Shown: positions 12,719 through 24,518 of the stretch, piece after piece
Position numbering within the stretch: position 1 is the first letter of the stretch
How the letters are laid out: every line of letters starts with the position of its first letter
Origin: Oxytricha trifallax
Lineage: Eukaryota > Ciliophora > Spirotrichea > Sporadotrichida > Oxytrichidae
Reading direction: 5' to 3'
NCBI GenBank assembly: GCA_000711775.1
Contig: ARYC01002009.1
Span: forward strand, 1 to 64,000
Length of the DNA stretch: 64,000 nt
Translations under genes and position numbers: made by a program
The notes under the pieces: generated by a model
Database searches by the model: none
The model's input: the letters and a program-made list of their open reading frames with translations, nothing else
Told to the model about the DNA's origin: nothing

Positions 12719-13881
12719 TCAATAAAAGTGTCTAGGATTGCAAGTTTTATGAGTAATTCCAAATAAATAAGGTTTGAGTTAGCGCATTAACTAGACTTTA
12801 GAAATAAAATCTTTATTTTCTTCTTAAATGAGATAAATGACTCCATTCCAATTTCTCATAATGTTGACTATGGCCTTACTTGCAAGACTCATATGAGCCT
12901 GAATTTTATCCAATATTTCTTTCTTTGGATCTTTATCAACTCCGTCTACAGTTGTAAATTAATTCATATGATTCAAATTATATTTCTATTAGGTTCTTTG
13001 GGTCTCAGGTTTTTCAAAATACATAATAAATTCAACAATTCTTTTGTCTTGATTTACTCAATATCATCTTTTTGCCTCAAAGTCTCAATGGAATTAATCA
13101 TTCGATTTAATATATCTATAAAGCAATTAATTAGATGATTATACTCTTAAAATGGATACATATATATCTTAAGAAATAAGGTATGTTTATTATAATTAAC
13201 CCCAAAACCCCTTATACTTACCGTTTTCTTCCTTAGTTAGATGTATTTCGATTGATGTACGTTTGGCTTAGTTTGGTTGAACAAGTTGCTACTATTTTTG
13301 AAGGAGTAACTATTGCTGCTGCATTGTTTGTTGCAAATTTAATTAATTTAATATAATTTGTATACATTTAAAAACTGATAAATAGTATCAATTACATAGT
13401 TAATCTCAAATAATTTATTTCATAATAAAATTATTGCTACTGAAGGAATTACTGCTGTTGATTTAAAGCCAAAGCAGCTCCACCCCCGCCAAAAGTGGGA
13501 ACTGGATTGTTTGTAAATTAAATATTTATAATAAAAAGCAGTATAATAACAACTTTATTATTGAAGTTGTTTTAGATTAGAGAGTTGAGATCTGAATTGA
13601 ATGACAAGTGAGGTTGTTAAGATACTGGTTGCTGTTGAGGATTGTTTCCTGCAGTGGTCGTATCCTACTATTTAAATACAATAAATAAATTGGAAATAAT
13701 TTAGCAATTGAAAATCGATGAGTTTTATATAAACTTGTCTTCTTCAAGATAATTAGCTATCAATAATTAATTTTATATCATACTTTAAACCATCAAATAC
13801 ATTATATTTAGAGTAAAATTTAAATATAATACTAAAAACTCAATTTTTCCAGCAATACTAGTTACTTTTGTTTTCTTCCAT
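12719..13881 (-). CDS. Gln-rich protein with FG-type patch and helical C-terminus
   Basis: Starts MEENKSNQ (ATG at 13881). An AT-rich interruption (about 13.69-13.84 kb) follows, then Gln/Asn-rich sequence (NNPQQQPVSQQPH), a Gly/Phe patch (PVPTFGGGG), polyglutamine, then a helical region from about 13.25 kb: EIHLTKEEN, YNHLINCFIDILNRM and KEILDKIQAHMSLASKAI. The stop is TGA at 12719. An intron about 13148-13220 (GTAAGTA...TTTTAAG) restores frame between EEN and EYNHL and carries a G4T4G4 motif. Low-complexity FG/Q sequence followed by helical coiled coil resembles central-channel nucleoporins (Nup58/54/62 type), but no signature proves that. It sits between the two scrambled genes in block 1 and has no visible counterpart in block 2. 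Confidence 0.55.
13202..13213. repeat. Internal C4A4C4 motif within a probable intron
   Basis: CCCCAAAACCCC followed by TTA, inside the likely intron 13148-13220 of the Q-rich gene, just beside its donor site on the reverse strand. The extended string CCCCAAAACCCCTTAT is shared with the motif at 5437. Confidence 0.5.
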
Positions 13882-14179
13882 TATTTTTAACTTTTGCAAA
13901 AAATTAAAGATTATTGATTTGGATTTATTATTATTAATTTAATCAATTATTATAATTTAAAGGGGGTTGGTCTATATTTAATCTAAATTTCTCAGAAAAT
14001 AATGAAAATATAGGCGTTAATCAATTATTTATCTTAAAAGTTTCCCATGCAAATATACTATTTATATCCTCTTAAATTTAAAATAAAAAGGGTAAGGAAA
14101 ACTAACAAACAGTAGTAAACTTAATAAAAAGCCTTTATTTTTCAAAAACACTCAAATAAATAAAATTCTTTAAATTAAA
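13882..14179. promoter_or_regulatory. Divergent intergenic region between Q-rich and CSPP1-like genes
   Basis: About 300 bp separate the start codons of two divergent genes (reverse ATG at 13881, forward ATG at 14180). It is AT-rich with no repeat or telomere motif. Both 5' ends, and probably both sites of de novo telomere addition, should lie here, but I see no recognisable signal. Confidence 0.35.
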
Positions 14180-15704
14180 ATGGATTCTACATTTCAAGGT
14201 GGCCCTCAGTAGTGGGACTAATCGCCGTATATTTAATCAATGAAGCAACAAAATTTACGATTTTATAACTATTAATAATAAAATATGTCTGATTTACAAA
14301 GAGCAGGAAACTAAATTTTTCAGCTGAGCTACATATAGTCATTTATAAATTCATAAATAAAAATATCAGGCCATATGACTTGAGAGTATAAGAATAGTAA
14401 AATAGAAAGCAAAGTTATGCAGAAGAACTCAAAGCATAAATGGCTATATAAAACCCTCTATTAATCTTAACTTTATTATCTCGAACTATATATCATGAAT
14501 AAACAAGATTAAAAAGTGAAAGACATTGAGTATTTACAAGACAGTTACGAGTATAATCCATTTGGTAGAGGTGGTGGGGGCGCTCCCCTGCGTAACTAAT
14601 TTGGAACTGTCATTACAACTAGGAAGCCTTAGCACAGAAATGAATTTACGAGGTTGCATTTAAACAGAAAAGTTGAGTAGAGTGTTGCTTCAAGGGTTAA
14701 GAGCAGACATAGCCACCGAGGAGCGCTTCAGTCTAGTCATCCAAATATAACTAGACTCTGTTTAAATTCAAGATTTTGCTTATCAATTCTTTATGTAAAT
14801 TTTAATATGCATTTCAATTAGGGTGGTAACGGTGGACATGGAGTAAACGAGGAATTTTTTGGAAGGCAAGGTTCAGCAGGAGGAGGCGGAAATTTCAACA
14901 ATAATTTAGGTGTGGATTTCAACAAACCAACTGCAGCTGGTATTCAAAATCCAGATTTCTAACCGGACTATTACGTTGAGCCTTAACCTAAAGCCAAGCC
15001 CATGCCCAAAGATGAGCTTAGTAATTCTTTTTTTAGCTATCTGAGATTATTATGTGGGAGCCTTACCATCTGAACAACCAAAGTAACAAGTTGTCTATGA
15101 TTATTCATTGTGGCTCACTGAACTCCTTAATCTACTATACTACGAAAGATGTAAGATTTTGTTCTTTACATTTTTAATCAATCTTATCTAGTGCTAAGAG
15201 AGGATGATGAGCTAAATTAAATTCAATGAATAACTTGATAAATTAATTAGGCAGAGAGCTTACGAAGGTAAAATATATTTTATCAAAGTTACAAACATTA
15301 TATAGACCTTCAAGAAGACTCATAGAGAAAATTACAATCTTTTTGGGAAGATTTGCATGACGAAGAAATGAGAAAGTGGGAAGATCTTATGAACAAGTAT
15401 ATTTATAGATGACACTTTGAAACTTTCTCAAAAAATAAGCCTAAAATAATTTAACTTAGTTTCTTCATAAAAAGCCTTAAGAACTGAACTGGATAAGGTA
15501 AAAGCGAATATATAATAATTCTAAATAATTACAGAAGATATTCTTGTGGTAATTTAGGTTACTTGATGCTAAGTAAGCATATTTGAATAAAAAATATATA
15601 AATATTCATCGATTAGCTGATGCTATGGAAATCCCAGACCGACCTCTCGATAAGCCTTTAGCTGGAATTAATGTTGATAAAATGAACGTTGATAGACTCA
15701 ACTA
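14180..15704 (+). CDS. CSPP1-like ciliary coiled-coil protein, block 1 (odd segments)
   Basis: Forward MDSs of a scrambled gene whose other half lies at 26.96-28.23 kb. Product features: MDSTFQGGPQQW start; NRKQSYAEELKAQM (14.4 kb); YEYNPFGRGGGGAPLRNQFG (14.55), a Gly-rich motif next to 'YAEEL..Q' repeats that reminds me of CSPP1-type ciliary-tip proteins; a Gly/Asn-rich stretch; then coiled coil. Segments here: A (14180-15017, with internal introns/IESs not fully resolved), C (15044-15207, intron 15151-15191), E (15248-15393, intron 15268-15305), G (15469-15512) and I (15544-15704). Each ends in a pointer repeated at the start of a block 2 segment. DNA between them is AT-rich and out of frame. 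The scrambled structure is strong; the CSPP1 name is tentative. Confidence 0.7.
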
Positions 15705-15894
15705 TATTTCAAACTTATCTCTTGTTTATATGATAAAATTGACTTTGCAGACCCAATTTTCTTAAAAATCTAATTCAATTAAATAAAATGAAATTTAAAT
15801 CGTAAAATACTATATAATATCATTGCATATACCAACTACTACTACTAAAATACTTATTTATCAACATACTAGATTTGATTAATCATTTAATAAA

Positions 15895-18800
15895 ATGTGT
15901 TAAAGAAAGCAAGAGATTACTCAGATTGAGTTCTTAGATTACTGCAAAGACGGTATTTTAGACCTTGTAAAGACAACCTACAATAGCTATCATGATAAAG
16001 CAAAGATCCTAAAGTCGATCGATGAAGACAAAAAGACTTGCTTGCATTTAGTAAGGAAAAGAGTTTCAAATTTGATATAAAAGATGGGGGTTTATGGTAA
16101 AATTGATGTGAAATGAGATTTGACTGTTATAATTTTTCGAAGATGAATCATCTTAGTTGGTGTTTCTGTTTTTTAGGGAATTTGTAACAAATTTCATATA
16201 GCATTCAATCTAATCATTCTCCCTTTATTAAATTATTTTCATTTATAAGTCTTGCTAATTTTGATTGTAGGTTTCATATTTTGGGCACGATGATGTACTT
16301 GAGTTTTTACTAGAAGAATATAAGGTAGTAGGATTAAACATAGATCTTTAGGATGCTATGGGTTTTACGCCCCTTTTATATGGTAAGTTATGTTTAAATA
16401 TTTTACAATTTACAATCAAGTTGAGCGTTATGTTTTTTGTGGTTACAGTCCTTTCAATTTTAATTATCAGTTCACAAGAATAGCGCTATCACAAGAATTT
16501 TATAAACAACAAAATTTAAAATGGGATTCGAATAAAAATAAAAAGTAAAAGAATTTATTAACTTCATATGTGATTTAAAATCGTAACCCTAAAATTAAAA
16601 AATGATAACGCTTATTGCTTATTCTCATGATAAAATATTATAACTTACTTTACGTTATAGCATGTTACAGAGGTTATGATTAACAGGAAGAAGAAGCAGC
16701 TGAATGTAGAATTGCCTGCGTTAAGTTGCTTGTAGACGCTGGAGCGAATGTTAACTTTTAGAAATATCGAACAAACTTGACAGGTCTTCACTGGGCAGCT
16801 TTTAACAATGATAAGTTAGTAGTTTCCTTCCTAATGAATCATGGAGCTGAACTAAGGTACTCTTTCACGGATGAGACACCGCTAGATGTTGCAGGCTATT
16901 GCTAAAATGAAGAGGTAAGTAGGATTTGCTTGGAAAGTTAAATTAAAATAAAAATTATGTAATCGTTATAACTTGTAAAACTGAGACTTAAACATATTAC
17001 TATAGATTGTGTATACCATACTAAATTAGTGGTGGTAGAACTAATTTAAGTCATTGCCCTCAGTACAAAATGATATTAGAGACGATAGTTCTCTTGTAAA
17101 AGAAAAATTACTCAAGTCCTACAAGATGGGTCAAATTACTCCACTAAGTGAAGATTTAGAAAAGGTGCCATCTGGTTTCAACGTTTTATTAAAGTATGAT
17201 ACTAGGGAGCAATCATTATAGTTTGATCATTCAATAATATTCCGTGTATTATACTGGGCTTCAGTATAAGGCATGAATGAGATTGTCGGCTATATTATAA
17301 GACTGGGGTATTCTCCATTCATTAGATCTTTTGAGCAAAAGAATGCTCTGATGGCTGCGGTTGAATCTGGATAAAGTGAAACTGTCAAATTTATTCTGAA
17401 TTTCACATATACCCCAACCCATCCACTCGAGTTTGAATAATCTAAGCTGAAGACTGATGCAAATGGAAATAATCCTTTGCATTTGGCTCACAAGATCAAT
17501 CACCACGATATTGCTAAAGTTATACAAGAGAAGAATGCCGGCAACCCAAATGTTAGGAACTATAGAGGTCTGCTGCCAGTACAAATGAACCATAAAAAAC
17601 TGTTCGATGAGAATGAGTTTGATGCAGAGCCAGATTATTGCTTCATTGTAAAAAAAGCAAGAGCTGCCTTTTTGATTTAACAGTTAATTGAACTACAGTT
17701 AGTTGTGAAAGAATTTGCTTGTAAGTTATTTATTAAGTATCATTCATTTAATGTAGCTGCTCTTAACAAGACTGAGACAATCCTTGTTATCTTCTTTTCA
17801 GACGATCTCTTGGATAAAATGGCTGAAATTCATGATGTGAGAGTTAGACTTTTGGATCTTGGTCAGACTATCTAGTTCAAAAACTTCGCTGAAGAAATTT
17901 ATGAGTAGTTCTAAGCAAGACAGAAGTAGTTCCTGATGATGAAAATCTTTGACTAAGAGATCGACTTAGACTAGTAAGATTATCATCTTGAGCTTAATCA
18001 AATTTTAGTTATAAAAAGGTTGGTGTCATAGTTGACCATTTCCCATTGCATGATGCCTTTAAAGATACAATCCAGTAGAGTTGGAAAGAGTACAGAGTCG
18101 GTTTGTTCTTTGGTATGGTGACAGGAAACTACGGCAAATATATGTAACCGCTAAACTTTATTGCAAACTACTATGGAGAAAAAATGTCCTTTTATTTTGC
18201 CTGGCTCTTGTTCTACACATCATGGTTAATGCTCCCTGCATTAAAAAAACTTTTTAATTTTAAACCATTATTTAACCATAAATAAGCTTAAAATTGCCAG
18301 GTATAGCACTCTTCATTTATCAAATGGTTAACCTGTATGATCAATCTCAGAATGACAAAAAAATGACACTCGATAATCCATATAATTGCCTTTATTGCCT
18401 TATACTCGCTGTTTGGTCAACTGTCTTCATTGAAATGTGGAAGAGAAGAGAAAGTGAAATCGCTCATATGTGGAATATGCTTTTTGTTCTATATAAATTA
18501 AAATATGCTAAAACCCCAAGAGTATTTTTTTGAATTAAGTTGAATTTGAATTTAAATTAAATATAGTATTTTAATTATTATATTTGGTAGCTTTATGAAA
18601 AATTACAAAAATACTAATATATATATATATAGGGCCGTAATAAAAAATAAAAAAGCAACCAACTTTTGAGGCCTGATCTGATTAAATTTTATTCTAGTAT
18701 ATTAACCCCTAATTATTATAACATATACACCCCAGTAAAAACAAAGATGCTGAGCCCAGATAATCAAGTATCGCACAAGATCGTACCTTTCCTGTCCTCC

Positions 18801-21800
18801 CCATCGGTGGAGCTCCATCGCCACCTGCTGCCGCCCACCCTCCAGGCCCAAATAGAGCCCTCCCACATCCCAGACGCCGCCATCTTTGGGACGAGACTCA
18901 GATGCTTAATGGACAACCTTTCTGTTAGTCGGAGATCCTACAAGGAGATGCAAGACATGGTAGAAGCCATCTTTGGCAATAACGTGACCAGCCACTACCA
19001 AGAGATGGTCAACAGCAGCATCGAGCTACGACTATCCGTGCGCAAGCTCACCTTCCCCAGAGAAGCGACATATCGATCAGAGAGACTACATTACGATACG
19101 AGAGAGGAGACCTTGAGAATAAGGGGAGCAGTACCTATTAGTGAAGACGCGACCGAGGTCGGAGGTAGGGGCCTCCCAGACGACTTATTGGATAGAACCC
19201 CAACGGCTCTATTGCGAAACTTCAAAGACGAGACATTGCCACTCTCGACAGACCAAATGGAGCGGACGCCCCTCAGCGGGAAATGGCCAAGAATGTGCAG
19301 ATTCTTAGTCTAATACTTGATCAGTGGGCTGCCTGTCTCCTGACCTGCATCGATAACTGAACGAATTACTAGAGAAAATAAAACAACCTAAGAAATAACG
19401 GACAAATTCCTAACGGTCACTCAACTAATAACCTAATGACCAACAGATCTTTAAAAAGCCCAGCAAAAGGCCAGCTGATAAAGACCTCCAGGAGATGTTC
19501 ATAAGAGCCCCCCTCGCCCAGCGACGCCTACACCCTCACGGATTTCCTCTGGTGCTATTACGATTTCATTTAGAGATTTCCTCTAATCTAGAGAAGTTTA
19601 ACTTAGTAGCCTTAGGAGAAAATCTTATACAGATCAAGCAGATCTTCCTGAGCCACTCCCCAAGAAAGACCTTCCAGGCACCCCCGCTGACTATAATCTC
19701 TTACCCCTAATTGTGACATGAGGTCGATCACCTGGGCATTTACTCCTTCCTTAGTCGATGCTCTGAAGCACCTGAGCCTCAAGGAGGTCTGAATGGGTTA
19801 GTATTTTTACCAATTACAATTGGGGGATCATCAATTAATCAATTAAATATATTTATTTATTTTTTAATTTTAGGGAAAAAGAAAATTGAGCGCAACTCCG
19901 CCAGGGCGTGTGCTGTGTGCCCCGAGTGCCCAAGCTCCCCCTAGTTTTCAAAGGGCTACAAAATGACCTTAAGATGGCCCCTCTAGCACAACATTTCCTA
20001 AAAAACTCGAAGGCAAAAAGTCTGGGAGATTTTGTAAGTTTAAAATTATTTAATCGTTTAATAGTTTAATTTAAGGGTTTAGTTATAGTTTTAACGGCTG
20101 CCCTATTTTAATTAATTAAGATTTAAAAATTAAAACTTAAATTCGATTATAGGAAAATAGAGTGCTCCCACTGCACCAGACCCTAGCAGGAAGTCCCACG
20201 CCAGAATCGCCAAGATCGTCTCCTACTATGAATAGATCAGGACCAAGCAGTACATCCCTCCCTTCGACAGCATTGTGGGCGAGGACGAGGCCGCCCCTGA
20301 GGGTCGCGAGGAGGTCGAGGTGGCTTGGCATTGGTTCCTCAGTGTATCTCCCACTTACAAGTAAAGGCTCCTGCAGAGATCCCTAAGTCACAGCTCCATA
20401 AGGGAGGTCTGGCCACTAGCCTGCATCCACGACAGAGACACATCTTCCTGATCAGGGATGGGACGAACAGCTTCTTGGAACTGGGATGGTTCTTGTGAAT
20501 TACCAAATATATCATTAAGTTTCACTTTCCACCCACTTTTGCAATTCCCCTAATGGGGTTTCATTTTTTCAGTAATTAAATTTATTAGTGTTCATTTATT
20601 AAATTTTCATTCTCTCTATTCCTTAAAAAATTACTCTTGGGGTTTTATTTAAAATATGAAGGATTTCCAAGATGTAGATGCAGAGATGCCAGATTACAGA
20701 GCAGAGATAGTTATTGATAAGAAAACCTAATCTATTAAAAAGAAGAACTTCAGTGATCCATCATCTAGAAGACTAATGGGAGAACTCCCATCAGTAATTA
20801 CAGGTGTTGCTATTATTGTGGCTTGCTTCTTTGGATACTACACAATTAGAAGAGATCATAATGGTGAAACTTCTTATTCTGTTGGTTCATCTGTAATTAA
20901 TGCAATCGTCATTATTATTCTTTATAAATTAATTTATATGCTGAAATTTAATACCCAATTCTAGTAGTTAATATTACAAAGCATTACTTAAGGATACCTT
21001 AAAAATTTGAATATTTTTTAATTAAAACTTAAAGATAACATTTTAGGTGTAATAACAAAAATCAACCCCAAAAATTTTCTTGAGTTTAATTGTAAATGAT
21101 TCTTGGTACGATTTATAGAGTATTAGCAAGAGTTCTAGCTAATTGGGAGAACCATAAGTACGCTGAAGATTGGGAAAATTCTTTGATTACTAAGATTTTC
21201 GCTTTCTAATTCGTTAACGCCTACATTTCACTCTTCTCAATCGCTTTCGTTGATTAAGAATTTAATTAGTTAGCTCAATCTCTCGCAATTATCTTGGCTG
21301 CCAAACAAGTAGCCATGAATTGTGTAGATATTATCGTTCCATGGATCAAAGTATCAATGAAAAAGAAGAAGCTTACTTAAATATTTGCTTCAGACTTCTC
21401 AGGAAAGGCAAAGAATCCTGAAGATTTAAAGCTCCAATTCAAAATTTAAATGAGTAATTTATTTTTAATTCTTCGTTGAGAGTCAATGCATCCTTCAGAG
21501 TGAGTCAAACATCCTTGTTATGAAATACTCTGAAGTCATGATCCAACTTGGATACGTTTACTAAATCTAAATGCTTAGTAGATTAAAATTTGCTTCTATA
21601 TACATAAATTGTTCTCTTCGCTTAGGCATTCCCATTAGCTCCCCTTTTCTGTATCTTATCAAACATGCTTGAAATGAAAGGAGCCATGAACTTGATGGCA
21701 TTTTACCAAAAGAGAACTATAGCTCAAGGAGCTTCAGGCATTGGTGCTTGGAAAGGAATGGCCGAAATTCTTTCATACATTAGCATTGGAGTTAACATGG

Positions 21801-24433
21801 CTATAATTTACTGGACTTCCGATTCCATTCAAAATGAGACAAGTTTTACTAAAATCATTTTAAATATTCTTTAATTAGTGATTGACGAGATCACTGGATT
21901 CTAATACACTAAAGTTGAGCAATTTATGATAGTGGTGTTAATAGAGCATGTGATTTTGGCTATGAAATTAATGTTAGCAGTTATGATTAAAGACAAGCCA
22001 GAGTGGGTTGTTCAAGCTGAGCATGAACAATAAGATCAACTTGAACATTTATATGATGTACTTGATGACAAAGCTGAGGAATTTAAGGCCAAGGGAGGTC
22101 AACTCTTGTCAGATCAAATCAATCCATAAATCTATCTTGAGATTCAAAGATCTAACGATTACTTTTATTTGTAAATGAGATGAAAGAAGCCAATAGAGTA
22201 GAACAATTGGAAAATATCAGGAATGAAGGCACAATTTCACAAAAAACTGCTGAAGAGGAAGATGAAGAGTACAAAAATGAGCATGCCCTCAAATATCAAG
22301 GTAAAAAGGACAAGAAAAAGCTTAAGAAACAGAAAAAAATCACTCTTCAAGAACTTCAAAAAGCACAGGACCACTCAAAGAAGAAGGATAAGAAAGACAA
22401 GCATGACTCCAGTCGTGATAAGCACAGCAAGAAAGACGACGAGAAGAAAATGAAAGACCTTAAAAAGGAACTCATTTTGTAACGTATGCAAGGAGGTGAC
22501 GATGTTGAGCTTGTCCAACAAGACTTAAAACAGCTCCTCTAAACCAACAATAATTCCACAAACCTTAACAATAAAACTCAAAATCAGAGCAGTCATGAGA
22601 ATTTGATGCAAGGAATCAAGCTAACTGACAATCAACCCTCTCTTGATGAGTGGAATATTGATGAAAAAAGCAAGAGAGATCATAAAGATAAAGGTCCCAA
22701 GGATAAGGATAAGGATCACAACAAGGACAAGGATCACAACAAGGACAAGGATCACAAAGACAAGGATCATAAGGACAAGAAAGATAAGGACATCAAAGAC
22801 GACAAGAATTAATACTCCAAAACCCTTTAATGAGGTTTATAACTGCATTAAACCAGAAAGAAAGCGCAGAGATAGAAGTGTAAACTTAAATTTATTTTGT
22901 TCAGGAAGAAAAAGAACAGCTACCAGTAAAAAATTAAAAACATTTTAATGTCTAGAGTGCTAGAATTTTTTTCTCAACTGAGGAAAGTAAAAGCGATATA
23001 TTCTGGAAAGGCTAAGGTGTATTTCAAGCACGACAGGGTAAATGGCAGGTATTAAAGCACGACATGCATGAAGTCATATATTCATTAAGCTAAAGTTTAG
23101 AGGCATAAGCAAAAGCTTCACCTTAGCGAGTTCTTGATTTAAAACTAAGAGATTTAAAAATTAGTGCCAGCAAAACGAAAATCAAATACTATTGAGTCTT
23201 AGAAGAATAGCAAGAAAAGGTCAAGAGGCATAAACGATTTGCAACAATGAATAAACCTGGAGGTAATACCTATTTAGTATGTTTCTAAGAGAGAGCAATG
23301 TATATTCCTGCATTGAATACAGTTGATCTTAGCAGTTGCAATGAAATTTATTTGAATATAAGCTTCCCTAACAAAGTAAAGCTCATCGTGGTTGATGAGT
23401 ATGTGTATAAAGTTTACCCTTTAAGCTATCTCATAAAAAATAACCAGTACAAAATGAGTTTGCCAATGAATACATAATACTAGAGAGGCTCAGAAGAAAT
23501 AATGCAAGAACTTGCTTAAACTCTATGGAGATATCCTTTGTCATGATTTTATTGCACTACAACTAAAGAAATTTGAAATAAATTTTAGAGACTATTTATA
23601 TCAAAACAGATACCCGAATGATTTGAATGATATTTTATCATATATGATAAAGGGTGTCAAAGAGTTGCATGAACTTGGATATGTTCATCGAGATTTTGAA
23701 GCCGTAAAATGTTATGTTGAACCTCTGCCCTTAAGAAGTAGTTGTCATCGATTTCAATAGAGCTTTACGATAAGAAAATATTTCCTTAGCTAAGTTCTTA
23801 GTACCCCAGGATACTTTCCAATAAGAGAGAAGTGGATAATGATTCAGTTTTAATGGGATGTATGGGCAGTTGTTTCTATAATTTTAGAAAGCAATATTGA
23901 AAGTATGTCTTACTTTGGCACATAGCATGAAAAATAATCAATTAGCTTACCATAGAAACATATAAAGTAGGAAGATATAAGCAATGAAATAAAAAATTTA
24001 GTCGATATGATAATAGAAAGTTATCCTCACTATTTCATTAAATCATTAGACGACATGCTTGAACCACTTAAAACAACCAGATTCAAGAGATTCAACAAAG
24101 ACAAGCAAATAAAATTCATTTGATTTAAGTCAACTAATAATCAGTAACTATACAATAAAATCACATTAAACCTGCATTTTCTCTACTAACCTAAATTAGA
24201 CCCCAACTATATTATACTAATCAAAGCACTTATAAACCTCATTAAGGGGTTTTGGGGTTTTGAATGTGAGGAACAGCTACGCTAGCATCGGTAGCAAGGA
24301 TAAGGACAAGAAACACACCAAGGGCAACAAGAGTGACAGTGAGGATGAGAAGAAACAAAAGAAGCTCAACAAATCTTTAGACAGCTTGGATAGTGACCAT
24401 GGCAAGAAGAACAAAGACAAGAAGAAGCATTGA
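15895..24433 (+). CDS. Ankyrin-repeat anoctamin (TMEM16) membrane protein
   Basis: N-terminal ankyrin repeats (GFTPLLYACYRGYD; TGLHWAAFNNDKLVVSFLMN; GNNPLHLAHKINHHDIAKV) span 15.9-17.7 kb, then an anoctamin core: FPLHDAFKD, NYYGEKMSFYFAWL, AVWSTVFIEMWKR, RLMGELPSVITG, NWENHKYAEDWENSLITKIF, FAQAFPLAPLF and EHVILAMKLMLAVM. The C-tail is a Lys/Asp-rich low-complexity region (KDKDHNKD type). The family comprises Ca2+-activated channels and lipid scramblases. Probable introns: 16051-16270, 16383-16660, 16915-17005, 17721-17801. IESs placed by pointer and frame: 18240-18292 (ATT), 18474-20652 (AATATG, contains a gene), 20917-21098 (ATTCTT), 21436-21466 (AATTC), 21556-21610 (GTT) and 22807-24262 (AAT, contains a TBE). 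The final TGA is at 24431. Ankyrin-anoctamin fusions are, as I recall, known in some protists. Very secure as an anoctamin. Confidence 0.9.
18474..20652. other. 2.18-kb IES of the anoctamin gene containing another gene
   Basis: Bounded by the direct repeat AATATG (18474-18479 and 20653-20658). Removing one copy plus the interval joins IAHMWN to MKDFQDVDAEM in frame, and the join matches the anoctamin spacing between the 'WKR' helix and the following loop. The edges are AT-rich like ordinary IESs, but 18.73-20.5 kb is GC-rich and coding-like. Confidence 0.8.
18747..20480 (+). CDS. GC-rich intron-containing gene nested in an IES, family unknown
   Basis: ATG at 18747 (MLSPDNQVSHK) opens a 198-codon frame with good protein character (RSYKEMQDMVEAIFGNN; REATYRSERLHYDTREE) ending at TGA 19341. 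Further coding-like stretches follow at about 19.5-19.8, 19.89-20.03 (VPKLPLVFKGLQNDL; FLKNSKAKSLGDF) and 20.16-20.45 kb (RIAKIVSYYEQIR; EVEVAWHWFLSVSP). Two AT-rich intervals with splice-like ends separate them: GTTAGT at 19797 to TTTTAG or TTGAG at 19873/19890, and GTAAGT at 20034 to an AG at 20152 or 20160. With the later acceptors the last two stretches join in frame. Frame between 19343 and 19797 is unresolved, so this could be a pseudogene or have small IESs. 'SLGDF' after a helix faintly recalls Rif1 C-termini; I would not name it on that. Confidence 0.5.
22814..24262. mobile_element. 1.45-kb TBE-type transposon derivative in the anoctamin gene
   Basis: The right end reads GGGGTTTTGGGGTTTTG (24246-24262), the exact 17-base telomere-like end of Oxytricha TBEs. 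The left end is a shortened, one-base-altered version (ACTCCAAAACCCC, 22814-22826). Next to the C4A4 tract the two ends stay inverted repeats: CCTTTAATGAGGTTTATAA on the left and CCTTAATGAGGTTTATAA on the right, reverse-complemented. AAT flanks both sides (22811-22813, 24263-24265), matching the known ANT target duplication of TBEs. Full TBEs are about 4.1 kb with three genes; this copy keeps only a kinase-like frame, so it is an internal-deletion derivative. Confidence 0.85.
22948..24123 (+). pseudogene. TBE 57-kDa-type kinase-like protein, partial
   Basis: Begins MSRVLEFFSQLRKVKA and, with frame changes around 23.25-23.5 kb, reaches a protein-kinase-like region: DILSYMIKGVKELHELGYVH followed by RDFEAVKC (catalytic-loop HRD with the usual Asn missing), a TPGYFP motif in the place of the activation-segment APE block, then WDVWAVVSIILES (the helix that normally reads DvWSlGvi). 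The stop is TGA at 24121. TBE 57-kDa proteins carry zinc fingers plus a kinase domain; here the zinc-finger part is not obvious and key catalytic residues are degenerate. It lies wholly inside the 1.45-kb element and resembles the kinase part of the larger TBE gene at 46.9-48.4 kb. Confidence 0.6.
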
Positions 24434-24518
24434 GGGATGAAAAAGAACAATACAACTTATTAAAACTAGTTATTGAAGGAATGACAAAATTAGAATCTTA
24501 ATTATTAAACGACTTTTT

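Noticed and set aside
12893..13138. Forward open frame of 81 codons
   Set aside because: It mirrors the helical C-terminus of the reverse Q-rich gene, which has better protein character and connects to upstream exons.
13305..13316. AGTAACTATTGC shared with 25350-25361, taken at first as a pointer joining the Q-rich gene to block 2
   Set aside because: The block 2 copy lies in eliminated DNA between two Rictor segments that are already explained by other pointers. A single shared 12-mer in AT-rich DNA is not rare, and the join is not needed for frame.
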